A DNA stretch of 64,000 nt from Indolivaga alginatilytica (GCF_003201355.1 NZ_QICL01000016.1:1-64000); one strand, 5' to 3'. Counted from the first letter of the stretch, positions 34,095 to 43,743 are shown. Numbers and translations: made by a program. Notes: generated from the sequence alone by a model not told the origin.

Positions 34095-35894
34095 ATGCAA
34101 AATATTAGAAATATCGCGATTATCGCACACGTTGACCATGGCAAGACTACAACGGTAGACAAATTGTTACTTGCCGGGCAGCTTTTCAGGGACAATCAGA
34201 CTGCGGGTGAATTAATTCTAGACAATAACGACTTGGAGCGAGAGAGAGGAATAACTATCCTTTCCAAAAACGTTTCGATAAATTATAAAGGAACCAAAAT
34301 CAACATTATTGATACTCCGGGTCACGCTGACTTTGGTGGAGAAGTAGAACGGGTATTAAACATGGCCGATGGCTGTTTATTACTGGTTGATGCCTTTGAA
34401 GGTCCAATGCCTCAAACTCGATTTGTACTTCAAAAAGCAATCGAAATAGGCTTGAAGCCCATTGTTGTAATAAACAAAGTAGATAAACCCAACTGTCGTC
34501 CTGATGAAGTGCACGAAATGGTTTTCGATCTAATGTTTAGCTTAGATGCTACAGAAGAGCAACTTGATTTTCCTACAATCTACGGTTCAGCTAAAAATGG
34601 CTGGATGTCGAATGACTGGAAAACTCCTGCGGAAGACTTTACTGCATTGCTTGATGCTATTGTAGAGCATATTCCTGCTCCCGAAATTCTACAGGGAACT
34701 CCTCAAATGTTGATTACATCACTTGATTATTCAAAATATGTAGGTCGTATTGCTATCGGACGTGTACATCGTGGAGAGATAAAAGAAAACATGGATGTTT
34801 CTTTATGTAAACGTGATGGTACAATTGTGAAATCTAAAATCAAAGAACTGAATGTTTTTGAAGGTTTAGGCAGAGCTAAAGTTTCGTCTGTGCAATGTGG
34901 TGATATCTGTGCCTTGATTGGTATTGAAGGTTTCGAGATTGGTGATTCTATTGCAGATATTACTAATCCTGAACCACTGGATCCGATTGATATTGACGAA
35001 CCAACAATGTCGATGTTGTTTACTATAAACGACTCTCCATTCTTTGGTAAAGACGGTAAATTCGTAACATCTCGTCATATATATGAGCGATTGATGAAAG
35101 AATTGGACAAGAATCTAGCTTTACGTGTAGAGCCTACCGAAACTACAGATTCATGGATCGTATTTGGTCGTGGAGTATTACACTTATCGGTACTGATCGA
35201 AACAATGCGTCGTGAAGGATATGAGCTTCAGGTTGGACAACCTAAGGTTATTATCAAAGAAATTGATGGCGTGAAATGCGAACCGATTGAACAACTTACA
35301 ATAAATCTACCAGAGGAATATTCAAGTAAGATTATCGACCTTGTAACTCGTCGTCGTGGTGAGTTGACAATGATGGAATCGAAAAACGAAAGAATATTCT
35401 TGGAATTTACAATACCTTCGAGAGGAATTATCGGTATCAGTAATGCTGCTTTGACCCTTTCGGCGGGAGAAGCTGTTATTGCTCACCGTTTCTTGGAATT
35501 CCAACCTTGGAAAGGCGATATTGAAAAACGTCAGAATGGTTCTATTATTGCAAGTGAATCGGGTAATGCTTTTGCTTATGCTTTAGATAAGCTACAAGAT
35601 AGAGGACGTTTCTTCATCGAATCTCAAACCGATATTTATATGGGTCAGATCGTAGGAGAACACTCAAAAGAAGGCGACTTAGTTGTAAACTTGACTAAAT
35701 CGAAGAAACTTACCAACGTACGTGCTTCGGGAACTGATGATAAAGCTAAGCTTGTGCCTGCTATTATTTTCAGTTTAGAAGAATCTCTTGAGTATATCAA
35801 AGAAGATGAATATGTAGAGGTTACACCATCTGCAACTCGTCTGCGTAAGATATATTTGGATGAAAACGAACGTAAACGTTTTACGAAGAAATAA
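34095..35894 (+). CDS. typA: Ribosome-associated translational GTPase TypA/BipA
   Basis: About 599 residues from the ATG at 34095; the longer frame from a TTG at 34074 overlaps the promoter box. The GTPase domain has AHVDHGKTT (P-loop, about 10-18), RGIT in switch I, DTPGHADFGGE and NKVD. EF-G-like domains III and V follow, and the unique C-terminal domain runs to the end (IYLDENERKR). TypA binds the ribosome and helps 50S assembly and stress or cold growth. A terminator follows at 35918-35960. Confidence 0.97.
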   Translation: MQNIRNIAIIAHVDHGKTTTVDKLLLAGQLFRDNQTAGELILDNNDLERERGITILSKNVSINYKGTKINIIDTPGHADFGGEVERVLNMADGCLLLVDAFEGPMPQTRFVLQKAIEIGLKPIVVINKVDKPNCRPDEVHEMVFDLMFSLDATEEQLDFPTIYGSAKNGWMSNDWKTPAEDFTALLDAIVEHIPAPEILQGTPQMLITSLDYSKYVGRIAIGRVHRGEIKENMDVSLCKRDGTIVKSKIKELNVFEGLGRAKVSSVQCGDICALIGIEGFEIGDSIADITNPEPLDPIDIDEPTMSMLFTINDSPFFGKDGKFVTSRHIYERLMKELDKNLALRVEPTETTDSWIVFGRGVLHLSVLIETMRREGYELQVGQPKVIIKEIDGVKCEPIEQLTINLPEEYSSKIIDLVTRRRGELTMMESKNERIFLEFTIPSRGIIGISNAALTLSAGEAVIAHRFLEFQPWKGDIEKRQNGSIIASESGNAFAYALDKLQDRGRFFIESQTDIYMGQIVGEHSKEGDLVVNLTKSKKLTNVRASGTDDKAKLVPAIIFSLEESLEYIKEDEYVEVTPSATRLRKIYLDENERKRFTKK

Positions 35895-35917
35895 GAAGAT
35901 TTAAAATCTGATATATA

Positions 35918-35960
35918 AAAAGCCTCTGAGATAAACAATTTCAGAGGCTTTCTGTTTTTT
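35918..35960 (+). terminator. Rho-independent terminator after typA
   Basis: AAAAGCCTCTGA pairs with TCAGAGGCTTT across a loop of about 11 bases, with a run of T soon after (CTGTTTTTTT). Confidence 0.85.
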
Positions 35961-36017
35961 TACTATTATCCTTGAATATGTAAGCCAAAAGAGTTCCACA
36001 ATATCTATAAATTGGAC

Positions 36018-36025
36018 TACCTTTG
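36018..36025 (+). promoter_or_regulatory. -7 box for the unknown secreted protein gene
   Basis: TACCTTTG matches TAnnTTTG, 38 bases before the ATG at 36064. No good -33 element was seen. Confidence 0.45.
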
Positions 36026-36063
36026 TAGACTTTCGAGTACAGAAACAAATGACAACACCTGCT

Positions 36064-37131
36064 ATGAAAAAGCTAGTATTATCCCTGCTCATTATCTTGT
36101 TTGTAGTTAATGGATTCGCACAGAATAATGTAAATGTCGATAATTATCGTTTTAACTTTACTTATCGGGCATTACCTTCAAAGCCTTTAGCCCCAATGTT
36201 TTTTTATTACGGAACTCGTATTAATGTGCCTAATAGTGTTGCGCGAGTTATCGATATGGATGCTTTGTATGATCAACTCAGAATTGAGGGACAACGTAGA
36301 ACCGATGATGCAAAGCCGGGTGATGTGGCTGTAAATCTGGATATGGGCTTTGTTGAGATTGTAAGTAGTGATGTGAAAGAAAGGGAAGGTGATTCGAAGG
36401 ATAAGGACGGGCAAAAGCGAGGCAGAGACAAAGATAATAAGTATTACTGGATGGTGATAACTTATACTTTCGAATCGAAAGTTGTTGTAACTAAAAATGG
36501 AAAAAATATAGAGTATTATCCTCTATATTACAGAATTAATACACTGACTTATCAAACAAGGGAATTTAGTTCACGCAGGGACTTGTCGGAATACTGGAAA
36601 AATAACAGAGAAAATCTGAAAGAGGCTTTTGCCCGAGATTTGGCAACTTCTTCTGTGAACAGAGCTACTGCGCGAATTTCCTCTCTGTATGGATTTCCTA
36701 CAACCAAGTCATCAGATATAATAAAAACGATTAATGAAAAAAAGCATCCGGAGAATACTCCCTTTCGGGCGGCAGGTGATGACTTGAAATCAAAGCTGGA
36801 AATGATGAATGCTAATACTCCGATGATGGAAGAAGATGTTGCTGGTTTGATTGATTATTATATGGGTATTCTTGACAGATACACTGATCCGAAATTGAAT
36901 GCTGATATTAGATTGCGTTATGCTGCTTTGTACAACTTGTGCAAAATATATTTATACTTAGAGCAACCTGAGAATATAAAGCAATATGCAGACTTAATTC
37001 TGGAGAATGGATATGATAAAGGGGATAGTAAGAAAATGAACGAGGCAGCTCAGAAACTTACAGGATTGTTTAATTCTTCGAATATAATAAAAACGAGACA
37101 TTTCGATCCTGATATATTTTTTGAAGATTAA
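36064..37131 (+). CDS. Secreted protein of unknown function
   Basis: About 355 residues from the ATG at 36064. That start is preferred to the ATG at 36049 because it gives a standard signal peptide (KKLVLSLLIILFVVNGFAQ). I do not recognise a domain. The first half alternates beta-like strands (YRFNFTYRALPSKPLAPMFF, NVPNSVARVIDM). A very charged loop (KEREGDSKDKDGQKRGRDKDNK, about 105-126) interrupts it. The second half is helical, with TPR-like spacing near 285-345. It stands alone between two terminators. It may be an envelope protein conserved in Bacteroidales, which is an inference. Confidence 0.75.
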   Translation: MKKLVLSLLIILFVVNGFAQNNVNVDNYRFNFTYRALPSKPLAPMFFYYGTRINVPNSVARVIDMDALYDQLRIEGQRRTDDAKPGDVAVNLDMGFVEIVSSDVKEREGDSKDKDGQKRGRDKDNKYYWMVITYTFESKVVVTKNGKNIEYYPLYYRINTLTYQTREFSSRRDLSEYWKNNRENLKEAFARDLATSSVNRATARISSLYGFPTTKSSDIIKTINEKKHPENTPFRAAGDDLKSKLEMMNANTPMMEEDVAGLIDYYMGILDRYTDPKLNADIRLRYAALYNLCKIYLYLEQPENIKQYADLILENGYDKGDSKKMNEAAQKLTGLFNSSNIIKTRHFDPDIFFED

Positions 37132-37147
37132 TTTCTGATTCGATATA

Positions 37148-37195
37148 AAAAAACGAAGGCTGATTGTTTAAATACAATCAGCCTTCGTTTTTTTT
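37148..37195. terminator. Bidirectional terminator between convergent genes
   Basis: ACGAAGGCTGATTGT and ACAATCAGCCTTCGT form a perfect 15-base stem with loop TTAAAT and A/T-runs on both sides. It serves the plus-strand unknown gene and the minus-strand floA operon. Confidence 0.9.
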
Positions 37196-37209
37196 AATAA
37201 GGTTGTTTC

Positions 37210-38202
37210 TTATTTTTTATCTGTTTTACCTCCGCCTGAGTTACCTGTCGGACGTGCGATAGAGTCGCGCATATCGGTATCCGCTTGGATATTTTGCATT
37301 TTGTAATAATCCATTACTCCTAAATTTCCATTGCGAAGAGCTTCTGCCATCGCAATTGGTATTTGAGCTTCTGCTTCTATTACTTTTGCACGAGCTTCCT
37401 GAGCTTTTGCTTTCATCTCTTGCTCTAGAGCTACAGCCATCGAACGGCGTTCTTCCGCTCTTGCTTGTGCGATGTTTTTATCGGCTTGTGCTTGGTCGAT
37501 TTGAAGTACTGCCCCGATATTCTTACCTATGTCGATATCCGCAATATCAATAGATAGAATTTCGAATGCTGTTCCTGCATCCAGACCTTTTTTCAAAACA
37601 AGTTTTGAAATAGAATCGGGATTTTCAAGTACTGATTTATGACTTTCGGATGAACCGATAGATGATACTATACCTTCGCCTACACGAGCTAAGATTGTTT
37701 CTTCACCTGCACCACCGACTAACTGTTTGATGTTGGCACGCACCGTTACACGGGCTTTAGCGATCAACTGAATACCATCCTTAGCAACCGCGGTTACGGG
37801 AGGGGTATCGATTACTTTTGGGTTTACCGACATTTGCACTGCTTGCAATACATCACGTCCGGCAAGGTCGATAGCTGTTGCCATTTGAAATGACAGGTCG
37901 ATATTTGCTTTTGAGGCAGATACCAGTGCATGTACTACCTTTTCGACATGTCCGCCTGCTAGAAAGTGAGCTTCGAGTTCGTCACGGGTAATAGTTCTAA
38001 GACCGGCTTTGTGGGCTTCGATCATAGCATATACAATAGTGCGGGGCGGTACTCTACGTAATCTCATCAGAAATAACTGAACGAGCGATACGCGTACGCC
38101 GGCCGAAAGGGCATTGATCCATAAAAAGAATGGAACGTAGTAGAAAAAGATGAGTAGAAGCACGAATGCTGCTAATGCAATTGTAACTACGAGAAATGGC
38201 AT
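37210..38202 (-). CDS. floA: Flotillin-like protein FloA
   Basis: A 330-residue SPFH-family membrane scaffold. An N-terminal membrane hairpin (about 5-30) is followed by the SPFH domain with [20 protein letters not shown] and [29 protein letters not shown] coiled-coil, Ala/Glu-rich region ([45 protein letters not shown]) and a charged tail complete it. Length matches Bacillus FloA (331). It organises membrane microdomains. NfeD is immediately upstream on the same strand, the usual partner. Confidence 0.95.
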   Translation of the reverse strand: MPFLVVTIALAAFVLLLIFFYYVPFFLWINALSAGVRVSLVQLFLMRLRRVPPRTIVYAMIEAHKAGLRTITRDELEAHFLAGGHVEKVVHALVSASKANIDLSFQMATAIDLAGRDVLQAVQMSVNPKVIDTPPVTAVAKDGIQLIAKARVTVRANIKQLVGGAGEETILARVGEGIVSSIGSSESHKSVLENPDSISKLVLKKGLDAGTAFEILSIDIADIDIGKNIGAVLQIDQAQADKNIAQARAEERRSMAVALEQEMKAKAQEARAKVIEAEAQIPIAMAEALRNGNLGVMDYYKMQNIQADTDMRDSIARPTGNSGGGKTDKK

Positions 38203-38215
38203 AATTATAAAATTA

Positions 38216-38722
38216 TTAGTTAATACTTGTTTGATTTTCTGATTGTGGTACAGATTGTACCAGAACGCTTGATTTTTCTATTTTTACGATTTGCACGTTT
38301 TCCCCTTCGTCAATAAATTCGCCGGTAATAGATTTTACTTCTACGATATATTGATTGTCGAATTCGGCTTTACCAATCGGATTGAGACGAGATAAGGTAA
38401 TCCCTGTTTGTCCAATGTTCAGCTGTAGGATTTCTGTTTGGTCTACAGTCGCATCTATATCGGTTTTAAGTGCAATATGGCTCAAAGCATTTGATTTGAG
38501 TATAAATAAAAAAGCCGCGACGGATATTATAAGATTAGCTGCGATGGTGATATAACCCGCAGTTTCGCCTATATAATAGAATGCATATGCAATACTGCCT
38601 ATTAGCATAAGTCCGCCTGCAATACCTGCTATTGTTATGCCGGGCAATAGAAAAACTTCTGCTGCCAGAAGACCAACCCCTAGTATGATCAGAAAAGCGA
38701 TGATGATAATTTCAACTGTCAT
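38216..38722 (-). CDS. NfeD-family membrane protein
   Basis: A 168-residue protein with membrane helices at about 3-28, 32-50 and 55-75, and a C-terminal OB-fold NfeD domain (about 95-160: [55 protein letters not shown]). It lacks the N-terminal Ser protease part of long NfeD proteins. It is 13 bases upstream of floA, and the pair is a conserved unit for membrane microdomains. Confidence 0.9.
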   Translation of the reverse strand: MTVEIIIIAFLIILGVGLLAAEVFLLPGITIAGIAGGLMLIGSIAYAFYYIGETAGYITIAANLIISVAAFLFILKSNALSHIALKTDIDATVDQTEILQLNIGQTGITLSRLNPIGKAEFDNQYIVEVKSITGEFIDEGENVQIVKIEKSSVLVQSVPQSENQTSIN

Positions 38723-38745
38723 ATATTAATTTTAAGAGCGTTTTT

Positions 38746-38800
38746 AAGGTCTTAGACCTTTTTTTGTTACTTAGGCAAGAGCAATGTTAGCGTTGTTTAA
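38746..38800 (-). repeat. AAGGTC palindrome element before nfeD
   Basis: AAGGTCTTAGACCTT is followed by TTTTTGTTACTTAGGCAAG, the reverse complement of a diverged ACCAAAGTAATAAA box. It lies 23 bases upstream of the NfeD ATG and points the same way as the gene. Confidence 0.65.
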
Positions 38801-38820
38801 GCCCATATAATGTTGAGGAA

Positions 38821-40239
38821 TCACTGTAGGGCTTTTATCTCTTCATTACGAGCTTTGATATCTAAGTCCTGAACTTCTTTATAAAGCTGAGCTTGTCTGT
38901 TTTCCAGATTCTGAATTACACTGGCTAAAGTCGATCGTTGATTACCTGATACGCTTATGTATTCGGTTCTCTTTGCGTCTAAATCTTTCTCTGTTGATTC
39001 TAATGCTTTCCTTTTCTCATTAGCCTCAAAATATAGATTCCGTGCAGTTGAACTTTTGAAATCGGCATATGTGTTGTACGTATACCTGTCATTGATTACA
39101 AATGTAAAGTCCGAAACCTTTTTTTCAACTACTGTATTTTCTTTTCTGGCTGCAGCTATCAGGCCCGAATAATTTTTGCCCGGTCTCCATGTGCTCTTGA
39201 TAGATGCTATTTTGGCTCTGTTTTCTTTGTATATCTCATCGTCACTTTCCACTAACTTTACTTCTTCGTTCGGGATAAAGGTGTATACACACACTCTGCC
39301 CTCGGGTTGAAAACGATCAGTAGCAAACCATCCTATGCCTTTCTCTTCATCGAATACATAAAGATAGTCATTTGCTGTTGAGTTAAAGGGCATATTGAGT
39401 AATTCGGGTGTCAGATAGGTATCATTATTCAGATTATATCTGGTTACATAGATATCATAGCCTCCCAGTCCGTTTTCGTCTTCACCTGCAAAATAAATAG
39501 TAGAACCGTCAGTTAAGACAAAAGGATAGTTGATGCCGCCTGTAAGCCCTAAGTTGTTATTTGATATTTTCTTTTCGTTACCATAACCGTTGAGGAGTTT
39601 GTCCATCGAAAAGAGACTCATTCTATTGTTCGCCGGTTGTCCAAAATATATCTTCGAGCCTTTTCCATTCGTGTAGACTGTGGATTCTATTCTTGTATTA
39701 GCTTCGAAAACGTCATTAAATGCTGACAGGGAACCTGCATCAGAAGACAATTTATATGCTGATAAAAAAGCATTTTTACTCACAATCAAACTGTCGATAA
39801 TTTGTATGTCTTCAGTTCTGGATATTGCTCTCTGTAATTTATCTAAATATTGGTTGCGGGTGGCTAAGGTTGTTTCCTTCTCTTTCGGTCTGGCCTTTGT
39901 ATAACGCTCATATTGTTGTTGGGCTTCACTAACTCTATATTGTCTGATGTAAATATCTCCCAGATACAAATACGATTCGGGTAAATTTCTTTTAGCTGCT
40001 ATCAATAAATATTCTTCGGCTTGTTTAATGTTTCCTCCTGTTTCAAAGAGGCATACGCCCAGCCAAAGGTTTAGCGACGGATCAGTCGGTTTGTTGCTAT
40101 GCTCTCTCTCAAATACAGGTAAAGCTTTTGCGAAATCGTTATTTTTATAATCTAGTTTTGCCTGAGCCAAATCTTTAGCAGTTTGGGCATTTAAGGTGAA
40201 GCACAGGCAAAGTGATATTATCAGGCTGATATATTTCAT
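38821..40239 (-). CDS. Secreted TPR / PD40 beta-propeller-like protein
   Basis: A 472-residue protein with a signal peptide (KYISLIISLCLCFTLNAQ). TPR units fill residues 20-130 (AKDLAQAKLDYKNNDFAKALP, LNLWLGVCLFETGGN). A PD40/WD40-like propeller part spans about 185-330 (GGINYPFVLTDGSTIYFAGEDENGLGGYDIYVTRY, GIGWFATDR). A long C-terminal coiled coil follows (about 395-470). The arrangement resembles OmpA-linked TPR-PD40 envelope proteins but lacks the OmpA domain. Role unknown, probably periplasmic. It could be linked to outer-membrane organisation. Confidence 0.85.
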   Translation of the reverse strand: MKYISLIISLCLCFTLNAQTAKDLAQAKLDYKNNDFAKALPVFEREHSNKPTDPSLNLWLGVCLFETGGNIKQAEEYLLIAAKRNLPESYLYLGDIYIRQYRVSEAQQQYERYTKARPKEKETTLATRNQYLDKLQRAISRTEDIQIIDSLIVSKNAFLSAYKLSSDAGSLSAFNDVFEANTRIESTVYTNGKGSKIYFGQPANNRMSLFSMDKLLNGYGNEKKISNNNLGLTGGINYPFVLTDGSTIYFAGEDENGLGGYDIYVTRYNLNNDTYLTPELLNMPFNSTANDYLYVFDEEKGIGWFATDRFQPEGRVCVYTFIPNEEVKLVESDDEIYKENRAKIASIKSTWRPGKNYSGLIAAARKENTVVEKKVSDFTFVINDRYTYNTYADFKSSTARNLYFEANEKRKALESTEKDLDAKRTEYISVSGNQRSTLASVIQNLENRQAQLYKEVQDLDIKARNEEIKALQ

Positions 40240-40265
40240 ATGTGATATACAGTTGGTAAAATAGT

Positions 40266-40358
40266 AAGGCTATAGACCTTTTTATTGCTTTGGTAAGTAT
40301 AATAGACAGAATCTCTTATAATCATAAAATATAGCAATAACTATCTTAAATTACTTAA
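40266..40358 (-). repeat. AAGGTC palindrome element, full-length copy
   Basis: The palindrome variant AAGGCTATAGACCTT is followed by TTTATTGCTTTGGTAAG, and the copy runs to the end sequence TTACTTAA at 40351-40358. Reverse-complemented, it aligns along its whole length with 45971-46064, sharing TGCTATATTTTA and TTATAA. It lies 26 bases upstream of the TPR/PD40 gene. Confidence 0.8.
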
Positions 40359-40816
40359 TTAATCAAAGATAAAAATAATCTCCGAATGGTATCTACTTTG
40401 ATAGTTGTTTTTAAGGAAAACCGATCAAAATGATTGATGAAAAATAAGAAGCATTATTATTCACAATCTCGATTATCAGTTGGATGATTTTATCTATCCA
40501 TGTAAGGATAGATTATCAGTAAATAATGATATTATGGAGTCTGACCTGCGTTTCCGCCTCTATCGGTAAACAGTCAAAAGGGAAAATAAAACTCGTGGAA
40601 AAAGTGTTACTTTTGTTACCTTTGTAACTTTTTGAATCGTTAGTGTTTGATAAATAGTGGATTAGCGATATCCTGAAAGTGACACTTATCAGTCACCTTT
40701 GTCACCTTATTGATTACTTTTGTAAAGAATGTCACCTTCTTGGAAATAAATTTCGTTATTCATTAAAAGTGCTGTAATTTTATACCATTCAAAAAAAAGA
40801 ACAGAATACCGATTTC
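40359..40816. other. Long non-coding gap between divergent genes
   Basis: I see no gene. A 60-codon minus-strand frame at 40707-40889 overlaps a repeat and has no support. The gap holds the 28-base repeat at 40601-40628, and a stretch at 40675-40740 with AGTGACACTTATCAGTCACC and several GTCACCTT units, related in style to that repeat. No clear promoter for the beta-galactosidase gene was found. Confidence 0.5.
40601..40628 (+). repeat. 28-base inverted repeat, left copy
   Basis: This 28-base stretch (starts AAAGTGTTACTTTTG, ends CCTTTGTAAC) is perfectly inverted at 50051-50078. Looser similarity extends upstream (GGAAAATAAAAC here, GTGAAAATAAACC in the other copy). The two copies flank 9.4 kb, from the beta-galactosidase gene to murQ. 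Confidence 0.8.
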
Positions 40817-40910
40817 TTAAGGTCCCAGACCTTTTTGTAGCTTTGCAAGCATAACAGCCAGAGATAGTTATACTGATAAAATATTGCATTAAATATTAAA
40901 TGTTACTTAA
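40817..40910 (-). repeat. AAGGTC palindrome element, full-length copy before beta-galactosidase
   Basis: It starts TTAAGGTCCCAGACCTTTTT and ends TGTTACTTAA, so TTAA is at both ends. The box is diverged (TAGCTTTGCAAGC). An upstream in-frame ATG at 40900 lies inside it; the preferred gene start at 40921 lies 10 bases beyond it. The copy is inverted relative to the gene. Confidence 0.75.
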
Positions 40911-40920
40911 TATAATAACC

Positions 40921-42822
40921 ATGAATAAAAAAACGATTTTCTTTTTGTTAACCCTTTTTCTGATAAGTCCCTTAATAATGAATGGGCAAGCAAAACATAC
41001 TTTTGAAATTAAAGATGGCAATTTTGTCTATGATGGAAAGCCTGTTCAAATTCATTCCGGAGAAATGCACTACGCCCGAATACCTCATCAGTATTGGAGG
41101 CATAGACTTCAGATGTTAAAAGCAATGGGGCTAAATGCAGTTGCAACTTACGTTTTCTGGAATGCGCATGAACCTCAACCCGGTCAATGGAATTTCGAAG
41201 GGGATAATAATCTGGCAGAATATATTAAAATTGCAGGAGAGGAGGGATTGATGGTTATCTTGCGCCCCGGACCTTATGTATGCGCAGAATGGGAATTTGG
41301 CGGTTACCCTTGGTGGCTCCAAAACGTGGAAGGAATGGAAATCAGACGGGATAATCCTCAATTCTTGAAATATACAGAAATTTATATCAATAGATTGTTT
41401 AAAGAGGTTGGGCATCTTCAAATAACCAAAGGAGGTCCTATCATTATGGTTCAGGCTGAAAATGAGTTTGGCTCTTATGTAGCTCAGCGTAAAGATATTC
41501 CTTTGGAAGAGCATCGGGCATATAATGCAAAGATTGTCGCTCAGTTGAAAGCTGCAGGATCGGAAGTACCTTTCTTTACATCGGACGGAAGTTGGTTGTT
41601 CGAAGGAGGCTCTACTCCCGGAGCTTTACCTACAGCTAATGGCGAAAGCAATATTGCCAATTTAAAGAAAGTAGTTGATCAATATAATGGAGGAAAAGGC
41701 CCGTATATGGTTGCTGAATTTTATCCCGGATGGTTAGCTCATTGGGCTGAACCTCACCCCAAAGTGGATGCTTCGAAAATAGCAAGACAGACTGAGGTGT
41801 ATTTGAAAAATGATGTGTCGATCAATTATTATATGGCTCATGGTGGAACCAACTTCGGGTTTACAAGTGGTGCTAACTATGATAAGAATCACGATATTCA
41901 ACCCGATTTAACGAGTTATGACTATGATGCTCCAATAAGTGAAGCAGGTTGGGTAACACCTAAGTTTGATTCTATTCGGAATGTGATTAAGAAGTATGCA
42001 CAGTATGATATTCCGGAAGCTCCAAAACAAATACCTTTGATTGAGATTCCTTCAATCAAATTGACGAAGGTGGCTGATGCTTTGAATTTTGCGAGGACGC
42101 AGGAAAAAGTGGAAAATCCGAAACCGTTAACTTTTGAGCAATTGAATCAAGGTTACGGATATGTTCTTTATTCGAGACATTTCAATCAACCTATTAGCGG
42201 GACATTGGTAATAACAGGTCTGCGCGATTATGCGATTGTATATGTGAACGGCGAAAAAGTGGGTGAATTGAATCGTTATTATAAGAATTACTCAATGGAA
42301 ATCGATATTCCGTTTAATTCCTCTCTGGAAATATTGGTCGAAAATATGGGACGAATCAATTATGGCGCAGAGATTGTTCGCAATAATAAAGGTATAATAA
42401 GTCCTGTTCAGATCAGTGGTATGGATATTGAAGGGGAATGGGAGATGTATAAACTACCAATGGATGAAGCTCCCACAATGGCTAAAATCGGTAAATCAGA
42501 GGCATTGGATAACCTCCAAAGTGATAATAGTAGGGCTAAATTGGAGGGAAGACCTGTTATTTATGAGGGAACTTTCAATTTGAGTGAGACAGGCGATACT
42601 TTTATTGATATGTCTGCTTGGGGTAAAGGGGTTATCTTTATAAACGGTAAAAATATTGGAAGATACTGGAATGTTGGTCCTCAGCAAACTCTATATATAC
42701 CCGGAGTCTGGTTGAACAAAGGAGAGAATAATATTGTGATCTTCGAGCAACAGAATGATGAGTTGAAAAAAGAAGTGAAGACAGTAAAGGTTCCAATCTT
42801 ACATGACTTGAAAGGTAAATAA
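40921..42822 (+). CDS. Secreted GH35 beta-galactosidase
   Basis: About 633 residues from the ATG at 40921, which gives a signal peptide (KKTIFFLLTLFLISPLIMNGQA); the ATG at 40900 falls inside a repeat element. The GH35 TIM-barrel has HSGEMHYARIP (46-56), VFWNAHEPQPGQWNF, RPGPYVCAEWEFGG, the acid/base motif AENEFG (E180-E182 region) and the nucleophile Glu266 in MVAEFYPGW. C-terminal jelly-roll domains follow (about 400-620, ending with GVIFINGKNIGRYWNVGPQ). It removes terminal beta-galactose from glycans in the periplasm. No sus genes are adjacent, so it is not part of a visible polysaccharide-utilisation locus. Confidence 0.94.
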   Translation: MNKKTIFFLLTLFLISPLIMNGQAKHTFEIKDGNFVYDGKPVQIHSGEMHYARIPHQYWRHRLQMLKAMGLNAVATYVFWNAHEPQPGQWNFEGDNNLAEYIKIAGEEGLMVILRPGPYVCAEWEFGGYPWWLQNVEGMEIRRDNPQFLKYTEIYINRLFKEVGHLQITKGGPIIMVQAENEFGSYVAQRKDIPLEEHRAYNAKIVAQLKAAGSEVPFFTSDGSWLFEGGSTPGALPTANGESNIANLKKVVDQYNGGKGPYMVAEFYPGWLAHWAEPHPKVDASKIARQTEVYLKNDVSINYYMAHGGTNFGFTSGANYDKNHDIQPDLTSYDYDAPISEAGWVTPKFDSIRNVIKKYAQYDIPEAPKQIPLIEIPSIKLTKVADALNFARTQEKVENPKPLTFEQLNQGYGYVLYSRHFNQPISGTLVITGLRDYAIVYVNGEKVGELNRYYKNYSMEIDIPFNSSLEILVENMGRINYGAEIVRNNKGIISPVQISGMDIEGEWEMYKLPMDEAPTMAKIGKSEALDNLQSDNSRAKLEGRPVIYEGTFNLSETGDTFIDMSAWGKGVIFINGKNIGRYWNVGPQQTLYIPGVWLNKGENNIVIFEQQNDELKKEVKTVKVPILHDLKGK

Positions 42823-42847
42823 ATTCAATTGATAAGAGATAGGACAG

Positions 42848-42890
42848 AAAATAGAGTATATCAGACTAAAGATATTACTCTATTTTTTGT
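42848..42890 (+). terminator. Rho-independent terminator after beta-galactosidase
   Basis: AAAATAGAGTA (42848-42858) pairs with TACTCTATTTT (42876-42886), with T-rich sequence after it. Confidence 0.75.
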
Positions 42891-42918
42891 TTTTTTGAAG
42901 GTTAGTCGTCTTTTGAGT

Positions 42919-42948
42919 TTTGATTGTTGCAATAAGATTCTATTTTTG
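42919..42948 (+). promoter_or_regulatory. Promoter (-33/-7) for methyltransferase gene
   Basis: TTTG at 42919-42922 and TATTTTTG at 42941-42948 with an 18-base spacer match the Bacteroidetes promoter. The ATG at 42968 lies 19 bases beyond. This argues against a TTG start at 42920, which would overlap the promoter. Confidence 0.6.
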
Positions 42949-42967
42949 TGGAAATTTATTAAACCGT

Positions 42968-43651
42968 ATGCCTAAAATATTTCGTTTGTCAAAAGCCGGA
43001 GTGAGATTGTTGTTCAAAGTACGACATCATAAAGGGCATGGCATACACTCTCCTTTTGTTTTCAACTTTATTACCAGAGTGATCGAGGAAAAAACACCCT
43101 ATCATGCTTATGAAGATGTTCGTAATTGCTTGAAAGATTTTCCGGTTTTATCTTTTCAGGAGAATAAGACACATCGTCTATTATTCAAAATTGTTAATTA
43201 TTTCAATATAAAGCAGATTCTCGAATTGGGAGGTGGCATAGGTATTCATTCTTTGTACATGACTGCGGCAGCTTCGGATATTGAATGTTTGAGTGTGGAG
43301 CTTACCCCATCTAAATATAATCAGGCTCAAATGCTTTATAATGAGTGGAATCATAATATAATACAATCAGAAGAGCAATTTCCTTTAATAAACGGGAAAA
43401 AAGATTGTATCTTCGTGAATCTTAAAAATTACAATGCTTCTCATAATGAGTTGGTTATCTATTTGCTGTCTTTGGTACACAAAGATTCTGTAATTATTAT
43501 TGATGGAATCCGAACAAATCGAAAGCTACAAACGTTATGGAAAATGTTAGTTCAACAAAATGACGTAATAGTGTCTTTAGATTTATTCCATCTGGGGATA
43601 TTATTTTTCGATAAGAAATATTACAAGCGGAATTATAAACTCAGTTTTTGA
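42968..43651 (+). CDS. Class I SAM-dependent methyltransferase
   Basis: About 227 residues from the ATG at 42968 (PKIFRLSKAGVRLLFKVRHHKGHGIHSPFVF). The SAM-binding motif I is QILELGGGIGIHSLYM (about 82-97), with CLSVELTPSKYNQAQ as motif II and IIIDGIRTNRK toward the end. The fold resembles O-methyltransferases that act on small molecules, but the substrate is not evident. Its TGA stop overlaps the start of an AAGGTC palindrome element. Confidence 0.8.
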   Translation: MPKIFRLSKAGVRLLFKVRHHKGHGIHSPFVFNFITRVIEEKTPYHAYEDVRNCLKDFPVLSFQENKTHRLLFKIVNYFNIKQILELGGGIGIHSLYMTAAASDIECLSVELTPSKYNQAQMLYNEWNHNIIQSEEQFPLINGKKDCIFVNLKNYNASHNELVIYLLSLVHKDSVIIIDGIRTNRKLQTLWKMLVQQNDVIVSLDLFHLGILFFDKKYYKRNYKLSF

Positions 43652-43740
43652 AGGTCGCAGACCTTTTTATTACTTTGTTAATAGTAATAGAGAAGAATTA
43701 GTCATTGTAGAATATAGTAATAGATATTTAACATTACTTA
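43651..43740 (-). repeat. AAGGTC palindrome element, full-length copy at gene junction
   Basis: AAGGTCGCAGACCTT begins at the last base of the methyltransferase TGA stop. It is followed by TTTATTACTTTGTTAATAG and runs to ATTACTTA at 43740, 3 bases before the pduO-like ATG. The element thus fills the whole gap between two plus-strand genes in reverse orientation. Confidence 0.8.
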
Positions 43741-43743
43741 TTG

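Noticed and set aside
40707-40889. 60-residue minus-strand frame as a small gene
   Set aside because: It overlaps the repeat element at 40817-40910, has no start-site signal and has no recognisable domain.
40900-42822. Polysaccharide-utilisation locus around the beta-galactosidase
   Set aside because: No SusC, SusD, hybrid sensor or ECF sigma/anti-sigma genes are adjacent.
43651-43743. Cobalamin riboswitch before the PduO-type gene
   Set aside because: The gap is only a 90-base repeat element; the B12-box and the required length are absent.
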